This document shows positions 1 through 8,116 of a stretch of DNA of 64,000 nt, piece after piece (within the stretch, counting starts at the first letter, position 1; each line of letters begins with the position of its first letter). The notes under the pieces were generated by a model, which saw only the letters and a program-made list of their open reading frames with translations, had not been told where the DNA came from and did no database searches. The position numbers were made by a program, and so were the translations under genes. The stretch is from Acinetobacter corruptisaponis (lineage in GTDB: Bacteria; Pseudomonadota; Gammaproteobacteria; Pseudomonadales; Moraxellaceae). The stretch is from positions 3,715,962-3,779,961 of the forward strand of contig NZ_CP125669.1 of the NCBI RefSeq assembly GCF_030053775.1, read 5' to 3'.

Positions 1-496
1 AACGATGTTTGTACCAGCCACGGTGCTTGCCATTGTCATGACGATAGTTATAGCGTGAGTTGTAGTAGCGGCGGTCATTGTACGAACGGCGGTTGTCATA
101 ACGACGGTCATAGCGTTCCTCTTCGGCACGATCCTGCCCCACTTTTTGACCTAATGCCGCACCACCAGCTGCACCTAGTGCAGCACCGATATAACCGCCA
201 TTGGTTCCACCCATGTTACGGCCTACGGTATAACCACCAGCACCACCTAGACCACCACCAATTGCGGCTTCAGTACGGTCACGCTTATTGCTGGATGCTG
301 CGGCCCCACCTGCGCCACCAAGCGCAGAACCAATCATGGCACCTGTTTGTCCGCCAAGCTGTTGACCAATCGCGGTGCCCACCACACTGCCAAGTGCAGA
401 GGTTGCCGCAACCCGTGTTGTATTGTCAGCATGGGCAACAGACACCATTGAAGTGGTTGCAAGGATAACGCTACATAACCAGATATTCGATTTCAT
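1..496 (-). CDS. Glycine-zipper secreted protein, 3' end cut by window
   Basis: Reading the minus strand from the ATG at 496 gives an open frame that runs off the left edge without a stop. A good ribosome site (AAGGAG) lies just upstream of the ATG. The product starts with a signal peptide (MKSNIWLCSVILATTSMVSVAHA) and continues with glycine/alanine-rich stretches such as SALGSVVGTAIGQQLGGQTG, typical of glycine-zipper outer-membrane-associated proteins. It ends in an Arg/Tyr/Asn-rich basic tail (DRRYDNRRSYNDRRYY). Glycine zippers usually pack as membrane helices, but the exact role of this protein is unknown. It faces away from rsuA, with a 245-bp divergent intergenic region between them. 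Confidence 0.75.
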   Translation of the reverse strand, partial: MKSNIWLCSVILATTSMVSVAHADNTTRVAATSALGSVVGTAIGQQLGGQTGAMIGSALGGAGGAAASSNKRDRTEAAIGGGLGGAGGYTVGRNMGGTNGGYIGAALGAAGGAALGQKVGQDRAEEERYDRRYDNRRSYNDRRYYNSRYNYRHDNGKHRGWYKHR

Positions 497-741
497 GGGA
501 AAACTCCTTGTCCTTTGTTTTGGGACAGCATTTTTTTACTTGAGACCAATTTAGCAGGACATTTGAGTGAAAATGTGGAGCAGCTCCCCATGTGTACGAT
601 GTTTTAATGAGGGTTTTGTATATGTTGTATTGCAGATGGAGGGAATATGAATAAATTATAAAAATAAAGAATGAATGTTCAGCGAACAGCGGTGAACAGC
701 TTAATCGAGTACAATAAAGTGATTTCGCTTAGGATGCTTTT

Positions 742-1455
742 ATGCTGCTGGAAAAAATTTTGCAATCTCAAGGCTTTGGTTCACGTAAATATTGCCAGCA
801 GTTGATTAGGAATGGTTCTGTCCTTATTGAAAATCAGGTTTGTGACAATCCCAAACAGAACTTTAATACGGATGATCTTAATTTCATTGTTTTTGGTGAA
901 CCATACCAATATAGGGAAAATGTCTATATTGCCTTAAATAAACCACAGGATTATGAATGTTCGCATCAGGCGACACATCACCAAAGCGTATTTAGCCTAT
1001 TGCCTGAAATCCTGATTCATCGTGGTGTGCAATGTGTGGGGCGCTTGGATCAGGATACGACAGGATTGCTATTATTAACGGATGATGGTCAGTATCTACA
1101 GTCACTGACGCATCCCAGAAAGCATGTACCCAAGATTTATCATGTCACCACAGCCGATCCAGTGACTCCTGAACAAATTCAGGCTCTGGAGCAGGGTGTT
1201 GAGCTTCGTAATGAAAAAGGGATTTTCGCTGCAACAGATGTGCAGTTAATTTCCGCGAACCAGCTTTCCATGACGGTTCATCAGGGTGTATATCATCAGG
1301 TTAAGCGTATGCTTGCCGCTGTAGGCAACAAGGTTGACGCATTGCATCGTCATCAAATTGGGCAGCTTGAACTACCTGATTTAGCGGAGGGTGGGTGGAT
1401 GTACTTAACTTCTTCGCAAAAACAGTTAAGTCAAAATATTGTGCTAGATGAATAA
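742..1455 (+). CDS. rsuA: 16S rRNA pseudouridine synthase RsuA
   Basis: The 237-residue product has an N-terminal S4-like RNA-binding domain (residues 1-50, LLEKILQSQGFGSRKYCQQL) followed by a pseudouridine synthase domain. The catalytic-Asp motif GRLDQDTTGLLLLTDDG is present around residues 100-116, and the conserved YHQVKRMLAAVGNKV motif lies near residue 185. This pattern and the length match the RsuA/RluE/RluF family, and RsuA best. RsuA converts a single uridine of 16S rRNA (U516 in E. coli) to pseudouridine during 30S assembly. An AGGA ribosome site precedes the ATG. It converges directly with the acetyltransferase gene, with no spacer. Confidence 0.85.
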   Translation: MLLEKILQSQGFGSRKYCQQLIRNGSVLIENQVCDNPKQNFNTDDLNFIVFGEPYQYRENVYIALNKPQDYECSHQATHHQSVFSLLPEILIHRGVQCVGRLDQDTTGLLLLTDDGQYLQSLTHPRKHVPKIYHVTTADPVTPEQIQALEQGVELRNEKGIFAATDVQLISANQLSMTVHQGVYHQVKRMLAAVGNKVDALHRHQIGQLELPDLAEGGWMYLTSSQKQLSQNIVLDE

Positions 1456-1899
1456 TTATTTTAAAAAACAGTGGAAAGTCTTGAACTCATCGTCCCGAAT
1501 AAAGCCCATCTGCTCATAAAGACGGTGGGACTGGTAATTGTTCTTTTGTGTTTCGAGGCTGATACGCTGGGCATTTTCATGACGGGCGAAGAGAATGGCG
1601 GTATCAATCAATTGTTTCGCTGAACCTTGTTTGCGGAAAGATGGCGTCACATAAACATCGTCTAAAATGTAGTAAGTTTCACAGGCAACAGAGGAAAAGG
1701 CGAGATAAAGCATAACAAAGCCTGTAAACACATCATCCTTAACATGGATAAAAATGACACTGTCTTTATTGTCGAAACGATGTTTGAGAAATTGATAGGA
1801 TTGTTCAATATTTGATGATGCGCCATAGAACTGACGGTATTCGTCAAACAGGACAGCAAGTTGATGAAGATCTTCTTTTGTGGCTCGCTTAACAATCAT
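1456..1899 (-). CDS. GNAT family N-acetyltransferase
   Basis: The 147-residue product is a single GNAT domain. The acetyl-CoA-binding segment is seen as YILDDVYVTPSFRKQGSAKQL, with the Q/RxxGxA/G signature in RKQGSA, followed by the C-terminal QKNNYQSHRLYEQMGF motif. Such enzymes move an acetyl group from acetyl-CoA to an amine or a protein N-terminus, but the substrate cannot be read from sequence. An AGGTCAGG ribosome site precedes the ATG. The gene lies 98 bp downstream of a RelB/DinJ antitoxin gene on the same strand, which raises the possibility of a GNAT-type toxin. The gene is slightly shorter than typical TacT/AtaT toxins, and a housekeeping acetyltransferase is equally likely. Confidence 0.85.
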   Translation of the reverse strand: MIVKRATKEDLHQLAVLFDEYRQFYGASSNIEQSYQFLKHRFDNKDSVIFIHVKDDVFTGFVMLYLAFSSVACETYYILDDVYVTPSFRKQGSAKQLIDTAILFARHENAQRISLETQKNNYQSHRLYEQMGFIRDDEFKTFHCFLK

Positions 1900-1997
1900 C
1901 CTGACCTATCCTTAAGCTTATCGTTCTATTTGGAATCACAGGATAGCGAAAAAAATTCAGCTTAAAAAATAAAAACTTGTGTATAAATGCAACATTG

Positions 1998-2306
1998 TTA
2001 AGTTTTGTCACTTTCGCCTAAAAGTGCGTTGAGTTCTTCAAACAGGTCTTCGTGGTCATCTTCAATAGGATTGGAAGCAGAATTTTCGGTGGAGTGATTT
2101 GCTTTTGACTTACGCAGTTTAAGCAACTGTTCCATATTGATATTCTGGTTTTCAATCGCAAAGGGAATGGATTTGGTCAGTACCACCTGTTTAAAGAAAA
2201 GTCGCACAGCCTGAGCAGGGGAGATACCGAGCTGCTTAAAAACGGCAAACGCCTGTTTCTTTTCCTGGGAATCAAGTCGAACCTGATAAACTTCTGTTTT
2301 TCGCAT
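1998..2306 (-). CDS. RelB/DinJ-type antitoxin (no RelE-type toxin adjacent)
   Basis: The start is taken at the ATG at 2306 (MRKTEVYQVRLDSQEK), giving 102 residues; a TTG 15 bases upstream is possible. The first 50 residues form a ribbon-helix-helix domain close to DinJ: beta strand VYQVRLD, then helices with LGISPAQAVRLFFKQVV and the family SIPF motif. The acidic C-terminal tail (EDDHEDLFEELNALLGE) would be the toxin-neutralising part in the known family. No RelE/YafQ-like gene lies on either side. The next gene on the strand is a GNAT acetyltransferase and the upstream gene is a pseudouridine synthase. It may be a solitary regulator, the survivor of a decayed pair, or the partner of the GNAT gene. 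Confidence 0.75.
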   Translation of the reverse strand: MRKTEVYQVRLDSQEKKQAFAVFKQLGISPAQAVRLFFKQVVLTKSIPFAIENQNINMEQLLKLRKSKANHSTENSASNPIEDDHEDLFEELNALLGESDKT

Positions 2307-2415
2307 GAAAGATATGACCAAATATTTTTAGTTATCGTCATGTATTTTAAACGATCACAGGCTAATTTCAATATTTTTGAAGTGAAAATAGTGATTTTTT
2401 GTCATTACGTTGTGT

Positions 2416-3324
2416 TTACAGTGTGAGTTCAAAATTAGAAATAAAATGCATTTCCTGCTGGGAAATGGGATCAACAAACTGAATCTGCTTGGCCAGTAAT
2501 TGCAATGGGCAGCTAAAATCATCATCCGCCTTATGTTGAACAGTTGGATAAAAAGGGTCGTGTAGGATTGGGATACCCAGATAATTGAGGTGTACACGGA
2601 GTTGGTGTTGTTTGCCTGTTTTGGGTCTAAGCAGATATTTGGCTTTCTGCTGTGTATGTTCCAGCAGTTCTATGTGTGTTTCCGTATTGCTCGGTTTTTC
2701 TGGATTAATTTGCATGGTGTAAAAAGGATTACCCTTTTCTAGATGCAGTTGAACAGTCTGTGGAAATTTGAGTTCGGGATGATAAGCGGCAATAGCATGA
2801 TAGACTTTCCGGACTTTGCGTTCGGCAAAAAGTTGTTGGTAGATTCCGCGCGATTCAGGTTTTTTGCTGAATAAAACCACGCCAGCCGTTTCCCGATCCA
2901 ATCGATGAATCGGGGTTAGGTCTTGCTTGCCTGTTTGTCTTTTCAGGCGAACCAGTAAGGTTTCCTGAACGTATTGTCCAGTTGGTGTCATGGTCAGGAA
3001 GTGAGGTTTATCCACCACCAGTAAATTTTCATTTTCAAATAAAATTTCATGCTGAAAAGGCACATGAATTTCATGCGCCAGAAAACGATAATAAAAAATA
3101 TGGGTATTTGCTGTATAGGGACTTTCCAGCGTCAGGATTGAACCATCAGCAGCGTAAATCAGTTGGTCTGCAAAACGCTGTTGCCATTCTTGCGGCTGAA
3201 TATGGGGGAAATGCTGGCAAAGATATTCAAAAACTGTGTTTACAGTGAGGTCATTGGGTAAAAAGACTTTACTGGCACTGACACCATTGATGAGAGGTGG
3301 AGTAAAACTTTCAATAATATTCAT
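2416..3324 (-). CDS. RluA-family pseudouridine synthase
   Basis: The 302-residue product belongs to the RluA family. The catalytic motif HRLDRETAGVVLFSK is present around residues 130-145, and the GKQHQLRVHLNYLGIPILHDPFYP motif is near residue 250. It makes pseudouridine in rRNA or tRNA, but the target position is not evident. The start is placed at 3324 (MNIIESFTPP). It lies one base after the stop of the upstream gene, and an in-frame extension of 21 residues would overlap that gene and shows no family similarity. It is likely co-transcribed with, and translationally coupled to, the cysteine-motif protein upstream. Confidence 0.85.
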   Translation of the reverse strand: MNIIESFTPPLINGVSASKVFLPNDLTVNTVFEYLCQHFPHIQPQEWQQRFADQLIYAADGSILTLESPYTANTHIFYYRFLAHEIHVPFQHEILFENENLLVVDKPHFLTMTPTGQYVQETLLVRLKRQTGKQDLTPIHRLDRETAGVVLFSKKPESRGIYQQLFAERKVRKVYHAIAAYHPELKFPQTVQLHLEKGNPFYTMQINPEKPSNTETHIELLEHTQQKAKYLLRPKTGKQHQLRVHLNYLGIPILHDPFYPTVQHKADDDFSCPLQLLAKQIQFVDPISQQEMHFISNFELTL

Positions 3325-3325
3325 A

Positions 3326-3952
3326 TTATTTGAGTGAGGCTGAATGGTGGAAACGAGGTATAAATCCCTCATCAAATGCTTTGACAAAAGATTCTGGCGT
3401 GAGGACGTTCACAATCAGGTCATTTGGTAATTCAACTTCCTGTTGATAGCCATCAAAAGACCAAACCAAATAATGATTGTCTTTAAAGATCACGATTGCT
3501 TTTGAGTCATGCTCAAAGAAAGTGCCAATTGGTAAATCAGAAATTTTGGCTTGAAATGTTTTCTTGTTTTTATCTGCTGTTAGGCGGTCTTGATGAATTT
3601 TTTTATCCATCTCTTTTACAGGTAGTGAAATACCAGTGTTGTTTGCATGAATCCATGCATTTTTAAACTGTTTATAGCGCTGGTTTTGACATTCTCCACA
3701 AGGACGGTGACCTGCCGCCAAGGCGGTTGCTTCATCTAGAAAGAACAGTTCAGAATAAGACTGTCCAAAAACCTCTCTTTTGATATTACCGAATCTGGTT
3801 ACGCAGTTGATCCATGATTGAGTGGAAAATTGCTTAATGATTTGCTTGTCTGCATTATGCAGCTTACCACCTCGATTCCCCATTAAAGTCGCACTTTTTG
3901 AGGGATGCGTATTCAATTTTCCCCAAGGATCAACCCGATTTTGTAGAGTCAT
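3326..3952 (-). CDS. Conserved protein with HRPCGEC motif, function unknown
   Basis: The 208-residue soluble protein belongs to a widespread conserved hypothetical family. It begins MTLQNRVDPWG, contains the tract TLMGNRGGKLHN and a strongly conserved block LFFLDEATALAAGHRPCGEC around residues 65-90. A downstream QRYKQFKNAW helix follows. The C-x-x-C pair next to a His-Arg suggests metal binding of the kind seen in Ada-like N-terminal domains, but this is inference. The C-terminal third (GTFFEHDSKAIVIFKDNHYLVWSFDGY) is beta-rich. It sits one base upstream of the RluA-family gene on the same strand and is divergent from tsaE. Confidence 0.6.
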   Translation of the reverse strand: MTLQNRVDPWGKLNTHPSKSATLMGNRGGKLHNADKQIIKQFSTQSWINCVTRFGNIKREVFGQSYSELFFLDEATALAAGHRPCGECQNQRYKQFKNAWIHANNTGISLPVKEMDKKIHQDRLTADKNKKTFQAKISDLPIGTFFEHDSKAIVIFKDNHYLVWSFDGYQQEVELPNDLIVNVLTPESFVKAFDEGFIPRFHHSASLK

Positions 3953-4058
3953 GTCTTCTCTTCAATGTTGTAAAAAAGAACCAACGTATTGCTATGGATT
4001 AGGCTTTGAAGCTGTGCAATGTTATCATAGCCACCATTCCAGTTTTGTTTTATTTGCC

Positions 4059-4535
4059 ATGTCGTATTCAGTGAAATTTACCCTAAATCATGAACAGGAT
4101 ACCCAAGATTTTGCACAAGTGCTTTCCCAGTATGTGCATTCAGGCATTATTTATTTAATTGGTGATCTGGGGGCAGGGAAAACAACATTCACCCGTTATT
4201 TCCTACAAAGTTTAGGGCATCAGGGTTCTGTTAAAAGTCCGACCTATACTTTGGTTGAACCGTATAGCATTCAAGGAAAAGAAATTTTTCACTTCGATTT
4301 ATACCGTTTAGATGATCCCTATGAACTGGAACTGATGGGAATCCGTGATTATTTGGAAACACCTGATGCCTTATTCCTGTTTGAATGGCCATCTAAAGGT
4401 GGTGATGAGATTCCTCAAGCGGATGTGGTGATTGATATTCAGAAATCTGATGATGAACTGACGCGTTTTGTGACGTTAAGCGTAAATTCACAAGAGCTAG
4501 CGAATACTTTGCAGGAACAATTGAATGGCGCATGA
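4059..4535 (+). CDS. tsaE: tRNA t6A synthesis ATPase TsaE
   Basis: The open frame extends upstream to 3822, but that part overlaps the opposite-strand gene and has no family similarity. The start is therefore placed at the ATG at 4059 (MSYSVKFTLNHEQD), giving 158 residues, normal for TsaE. The P-loop GDLGAGKTTFTRYFLQSLG is near residues 35-53, followed by VKSPTYTLVEPY and HFDLYRLDDPYELELMGI, all TsaE signatures. TsaE is the ATPase that works with TsaB and TsaD to place threonylcarbamoyl on A37 of ANN-decoding tRNAs. Its last 11 bases overlap the mutL start, so the two are probably translationally coupled. tsaD lies at 21.7 kb. Confidence 0.9.
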   Translation: MSYSVKFTLNHEQDTQDFAQVLSQYVHSGIIYLIGDLGAGKTTFTRYFLQSLGHQGSVKSPTYTLVEPYSIQGKEIFHFDLYRLDDPYELELMGIRDYLETPDALFLFEWPSKGGDEIPQADVVIDIQKSDDELTRFVTLSVNSQELANTLQEQLNGA

Positions 4536-6483
4536 TTCAACACATCGTTCAACCCGTCGTATTCATACCCTTGATGCTGCCTTAGCCAACCAGATTGCAG
4601 CGGGCGAGGTAATTGAACGTCCATCGTCAGTGATCAAGGAACTCTTGGAAAACTCGATTGATGCGGGCGCGACTGAATTGATCATTCGGGTTGCCCAAGG
4701 TGGTTCAACGCTAATTGAAATCATTGACAATGGTCATGGTATTCATCCAGATGATTTGTCATTGGCAGTTATGCGTCATGCCACCAGTAAAATTAGAACC
4801 TCAGAAGACTTGCATGCGATAGTGAGTCTGGGATTTCGGGGCGAGGCATTGGCCTCAATCGCAGCGGTATCCCGTTTAACCTTAACCAGCTGTCAGGATG
4901 AACAGGGTGTGGGTTATCAGGTTGAGGTCAATGGTACGGCTTTTGACCATCAACAGGTTCAGGCGGTGGCGGCACAAAAAGGCACCCATATCCGCGTTCA
5001 GGATTTATTCTTTAATGTGCCTGCGCGCCGTAAATTCCTGAAAAAACCAAGTACAGAATTTGGACATATTGAAGAAATTGTTCGTCGTCTGGCGTTAACG
5101 CATTTTGATATTCGTTTTATGCTTGAGCACAACGATAATATTCGCTTGAACCTGCCGATTGCTGATAGTGGTGAATTGCGTTATCAACGTGTTCAGCAAT
5201 TGTTAGGCCAACAGTTTATTCAAAATGCCTACTGGATGGATGCTGAAAGTATCAATATGCGTTTGTCTGGCTGGCTGGGGCATCCGTCTGATGCACGGGC
5301 ACAGGCTGATTTGCAGTATGTCTATGTGAATGGTCGTATTGTCAAGGACAAGACCATTTCTCATGCGCTGCGTATGGCGTATGAGGGGATTTTGCATGGT
5401 CACCAACATTCCTCTTATTTGCTGTTTTTAGAGGTTGATCCTGAAAATATTGATGTCAATGTGCATCCAACCAAACATGAAATCCGTTTCCTGAATCAAC
5501 GGGAAGTACATGAATTTGTACGTCATTATGCTAAAGAAACTTTGGCTCAATTTCAGACAGCAACTGCTGATTTAGCCCAAGCCATGAAAGTGGATGCGGC
5601 GGCTGCAACAAATAGTTCAGTTTATCAACCCCAGCCAAAATATCAGGAACAGTTTCATTTACATCGCGCAGAAGTTGAACCTGAACCACAGCGAAACCAG
5701 CAAGTAGAAGTATCAACAGATTTGCTGACTGAGTTTAATCAAAGTCGTCCACAAGCGGTTCAATACAATGTGTCACAGCCACAACAGCCGCGTTACAGTG
5801 GTTCCACGCAAATCAACAATGCCTTAAAAAGTTATCTGGCACCTTTGCGTGAAGAGGTTGATTCGGAGCAGGATCAAACAGTAGCAAAGGTAGATGAATT
5901 CCCACTGGGTATTGCGATTGCACAACTTCATGGCATTTATATTCTGGCGCAAAATACCGAGGGTTTAATCATTGTTGATATGCATGCTGCGCATGAGCGG
6001 ATTTTGCTACAGCAGATGAAAGCGGCGTGGGATAAGCCTGAATTCTGGATGTCACAGCAACTACTGATTCCAAAGGTGGTTTCGATTAACCGTATGCAGG
6101 CCACACGTATTGAGGACCTGCAACCTCAACTGCAACGGCTGGGGCTGGAAATTGACCAATATGGTGATGAACAAGTGATCGTGCGTGGTGTACCAGCCAT
6201 TTTGCATAAGGCAGATTTTGGCAATTTAATTCCAGAATTATTGAATGACCTTGACCCGAATGATGAGGCGAGAGGTTTATTGCAAAAACGTGATGAACTG
6301 TTGGCTGGAATGGCCTGTCATGGTGCGGTTCGTGCCCATCGTCAACTCAGTCTGTCTGAAATGAATGCATTGTTGCGCCAAATGGAGCAAACCGAGTTTG
6401 CCAGCCAGTGTAACCACGGTCGCCCCACCTGGCGGGCATTTCCACTACATCAACTAGATAAATTATTTGCTCGAGGAGAGTAG
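4525..6483 (+). CDS. mutL: DNA mismatch repair protein MutL
   Basis: The 652-residue product has the N-terminal GHKL ATPase with ENSIDAGA, IEIIDNGHGI and SLGFRGEALASIAAVS, then the transducer domain (VYVNGRIVKDK, VNVHPTKHEIRF). A Gln/Ala-rich linker spans about residues 340-450, and a C-terminal dimerisation domain runs from about 470. MutL couples MutS mismatch recognition to strand removal. In MutH-less bacteria the C-terminus carries a DQHA(X)2E(X)4E endonuclease motif. Here the matching segment reads DMHAAHERILLQ, so two conserved positions differ, although CHGAVRAH and CNHGRPTW are kept. mutL overlaps tsaE by 11 bp and is followed after 6 bp by miaA, an order common in Gammaproteobacteria. 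Confidence 0.95.
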   Translation: MAHDSTHRSTRRIHTLDAALANQIAAGEVIERPSSVIKELLENSIDAGATELIIRVAQGGSTLIEIIDNGHGIHPDDLSLAVMRHATSKIRTSEDLHAIVSLGFRGEALASIAAVSRLTLTSCQDEQGVGYQVEVNGTAFDHQQVQAVAAQKGTHIRVQDLFFNVPARRKFLKKPSTEFGHIEEIVRRLALTHFDIRFMLEHNDNIRLNLPIADSGELRYQRVQQLLGQQFIQNAYWMDAESINMRLSGWLGHPSDARAQADLQYVYVNGRIVKDKTISHALRMAYEGILHGHQHSSYLLFLEVDPENIDVNVHPTKHEIRFLNQREVHEFVRHYAKETLAQFQTATADLAQAMKVDAAAATNSSVYQPQPKYQEQFHLHRAEVEPEPQRNQQVEVSTDLLTEFNQSRPQAVQYNVSQPQQPRYSGSTQINNALKSYLAPLREEVDSEQDQTVAKVDEFPLGIAIAQLHGIYILAQNTEGLIIVDMHAAHERILLQQMKAAWDKPEFWMSQQLLIPKVVSINRMQATRIEDLQPQLQRLGLEIDQYGDEQVIVRGVPAILHKADFGNLIPELLNDLDPNDEARGLLQKRDELLAGMACHGAVRAHRQLSLSEMNALLRQMEQTEFASQCNHGRPTWRAFPLHQLDKLFARGE

Positions 6484-6489
6484 GGTTTC

Positions 6490-7434
6490 ATGTCAAATCA
6501 ATTGCCCGTGATTAATTTAATGGGGCCTACCGCAAGTGGTAAAACTGCTTTGGCATGTGAACTGTATGAGCGTGGAAATTTTGAACTGATTTCTGTCGAT
6601 TCAGCCCTGGTCTATAAGGATATGGATATTGGAACGGCAAAACCGACTAAAGAAGAGCAGCAACAATATCCACATCATTTGATTGATATTATTACACCTT
6701 TGGAAGTGTACTCGGCAGCCCAGTTTGTTGAGGATGTTTGCCCGTTGATCGATGATATGCATGCACGGGGCAAGACACCGATTTTGGTGGGTGGAACCAT
6801 GCTGTATTTCAAGTCCCTGCTTGAGGGGCTTGCCGATAACCTGCCCAATGCGGATCAGGCAATCCGTGATGCCATTATTGCCAAGGCTGAACAGGAAAGC
6901 TGGCAGGCGGTTTATGATGAACTGGTTGCTGTTGATCCCATCGCAGGTCAAAAGTTTAGGGTTTCAGATCGGCAACGTATTATTCGGGCATTGGAAGTAT
7001 ACCGAATTACGGGTGAACCAATAACAAAACTACAGGCAGAACAACCTAAAAATCAACCATATCGTTACACTTTTTATAACTATGCCCTCATGCCAGATCG
7101 GTTAGAATTACATCAACGCATTGAGCAAAGATTGAGCAAGATGTGGAATATTGGTTTTTTAAATGAAGTAGAGGAATTAATTAAAAAATACGATTTAAAT
7201 GATAATTTACCATCTATGCGGTCTGTAGGTTATCGTCAAGCTTTAGATTTTTTATTGAAAAGTGACTTGAGTCTCAAAAATAGGGTTGAAATGGAGAACA
7301 AAGCGCTATTTGCGACACGGCAACTTGCCAAACGTCAATACACTTGGTTACGTTCTTTGCAAGAATTACACGATTTTAAAACTTACGTGACGATAAAGCA
7401 GGCGAAAGAAGACTTGCGAAACTTCTTTGGATAA
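6490..7434 (+). CDS. miaA: tRNA dimethylallyltransferase MiaA
   Basis: The 314-residue product has the P-loop [14 protein letters not shown] at the N-terminus, the [19 protein letters not shown] substrate motif, and the [12 protein letters not shown] and [19 protein letters not shown] blocks. The late [14 protein letters not shown] motif is also present. MiaA transfers a dimethylallyl group to N6 of A37 in tRNAs that read codons starting with U, the first step of ms2i6A synthesis. It starts 6 bp after mutL and is followed by hfq after 90 bp, the conserved mutL-miaA-hfq order. A ribosome site (GGAGAG) lies at the mutL stop. The last quarter is more AT-rich than the first part. Confidence 0.95.
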   Translation: MSNQLPVINLMGPTASGKTALACELYERGNFELISVDSALVYKDMDIGTAKPTKEEQQQYPHHLIDIITPLEVYSAAQFVEDVCPLIDDMHARGKTPILVGGTMLYFKSLLEGLADNLPNADQAIRDAIIAKAEQESWQAVYDELVAVDPIAGQKFRVSDRQRIIRALEVYRITGEPITKLQAEQPKNQPYRYTFYNYALMPDRLELHQRIEQRLSKMWNIGFLNEVEELIKKYDLNDNLPSMRSVGYRQALDFLLKSDLSLKNRVEMENKALFATRQLAKRQYTWLRSLQELHDFKTYVTIKQAKEDLRNFFG

Positions 7435-7524
7435 AGCAAAATTCGCAGGCTGTCTTTTTATAATTTTTAGTTAAAAAATAAAGATAGTTTTTTTGCGCTG
7501 ATTTAAAATTTTTTGGAGTTAAAA

Positions 7525-8037
7525 ATGTCTAAAGGTCAAACTTTACAAGATCCGTTCTTAAATTCTCTCCGTAAAGAACGTATTCCAGTTTCTATTTTCC
7601 TTGTGAACGGTATTAAATTGCAGGGGCATATTGAATCTTTTGACCAATATGTGGTTTTACTTAAAAACACAGTAAGCCAAATGGTTTATAAGCATGCGAT
7701 TTCTACTGTCGTTCCTGCACGTAACCCACGTCCAGCTGGTGCTCAAGGCACTGGTGGTTTCCCTGCACAAGGCGCTGCTGGCGGCTTTGGTGGTGGTCAG
7801 GCTACAGGTGGTGGCTTCGGTGGTCAAGGTGGTGGCTTCGGTGGTCAAGGTGGTGGCTTCGGTGGTCAAGGTGGCTTCGGTGGTCAGGGCGGCTTCGGTG
7901 GTCAGGGCGGCTTCGGTGGTCAGGGCGGCTTCGGTGGTCAGGGTGGCTTCGGTCATCAGGGTGGCTTTGGTGGTCAAGGCGGCTTCGACGGCGAAACTAA
8001 ATTTGAAGATGGTCAAGAAGACGAAAATAATCGTTAA
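7525..8037 (+). CDS. hfq: RNA chaperone Hfq with long glycine-rich tail
   Basis: Start is the ATG at 7525, 7 bases after a GGAG ribosome site; a TTG 12 bases earlier is less likely. Residues 1-70 are a classic Sm fold: [20 protein letters not shown], then [23 protein letters not shown] and the Sm2 motif [11 protein letters not shown]. Residues about 71-170 form a glycine-rich extension of FGGQ-type repeats ending in an acidic tail ([14 protein letters not shown]). E. coli Hfq has 102 residues, so this form is far longer. Long glycine-rich Hfq tails are known from Acinetobacter and Moraxella. Hfq pairs small RNAs with mRNAs. A strong terminator follows. Confidence 0.95.
   Translation: MSKGQTLQDPFLNSLRKERIPVSIFLVNGIKLQGHIESFDQYVVLLKNTVSQMVYKHAISTVVPARNPRPAGAQGTGGFPAQGAAGGFGGGQATGGGFGGQGGGFGGQGGGFGGQGGFGGQGGFGGQGGFGGQGGFGGQGGFGHQGGFGGQGGFDGETKFEDGQEDENNR
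7807..7977 (+). repeat. Tandem 21-bp/18-bp coding repeats in hfq
   Basis: Three 21-bp units (GGGFGGQ) are followed by six 18-bp units (GGFGGQ, one of them GGFGHQ). Together they make 171 bp, or 57 codons, in frame. Codons vary slightly between units (CAA/CAG, GGT/GGC). Such an array could change copy number by slippage without breaking the frame, because every unit is a multiple of three. Confidence 0.9.
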
Positions 8038-8053
8038 TTGATTGATGTTCTTT

Positions 8054-8090
8054 AAAAAATGCCAGTCTTATTTCAGACTGGCATTTTTTT
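8054..8090 (+). terminator. Rho-independent terminator after hfq
   Basis: A 15-bp stem (AAAAAATGCCAGTCT / AGACTGGCATTTTTT) with a 6-base loop is followed by a run of T. It lies 17 bp after the hfq stop and directly before the next gene. Confidence 0.9.
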
Positions 8091-8116
8091 GTGTCTAAAA
8101 AGCTAGAATACATCTC

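Noticed and set aside
55..468. A plus-strand frame rich in His, Cys and Gly that looks like a metal-binding protein.
   Set aside because: It is the reverse of the glycine-zipper gene, and its composition follows from the Gly/Arg codons on the other strand. No ribosome site is seen.
3822..4058. The 79-residue N-terminal extension of tsaE.
   Set aside because: It overlaps the opposite-strand gene, has no similarity to TsaE, and the ATG at 4059 gives the usual TsaE length.
7657..8016. Minus-strand Thr/Ala-repeat frame and a plus-strand Val-repeat frame over the hfq tail, and a possible CRISPR-like array.
   Set aside because: The 21/18-bp repeats have no unique spacers and are the coding repeats of hfq. 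The other frames are shadows of them.
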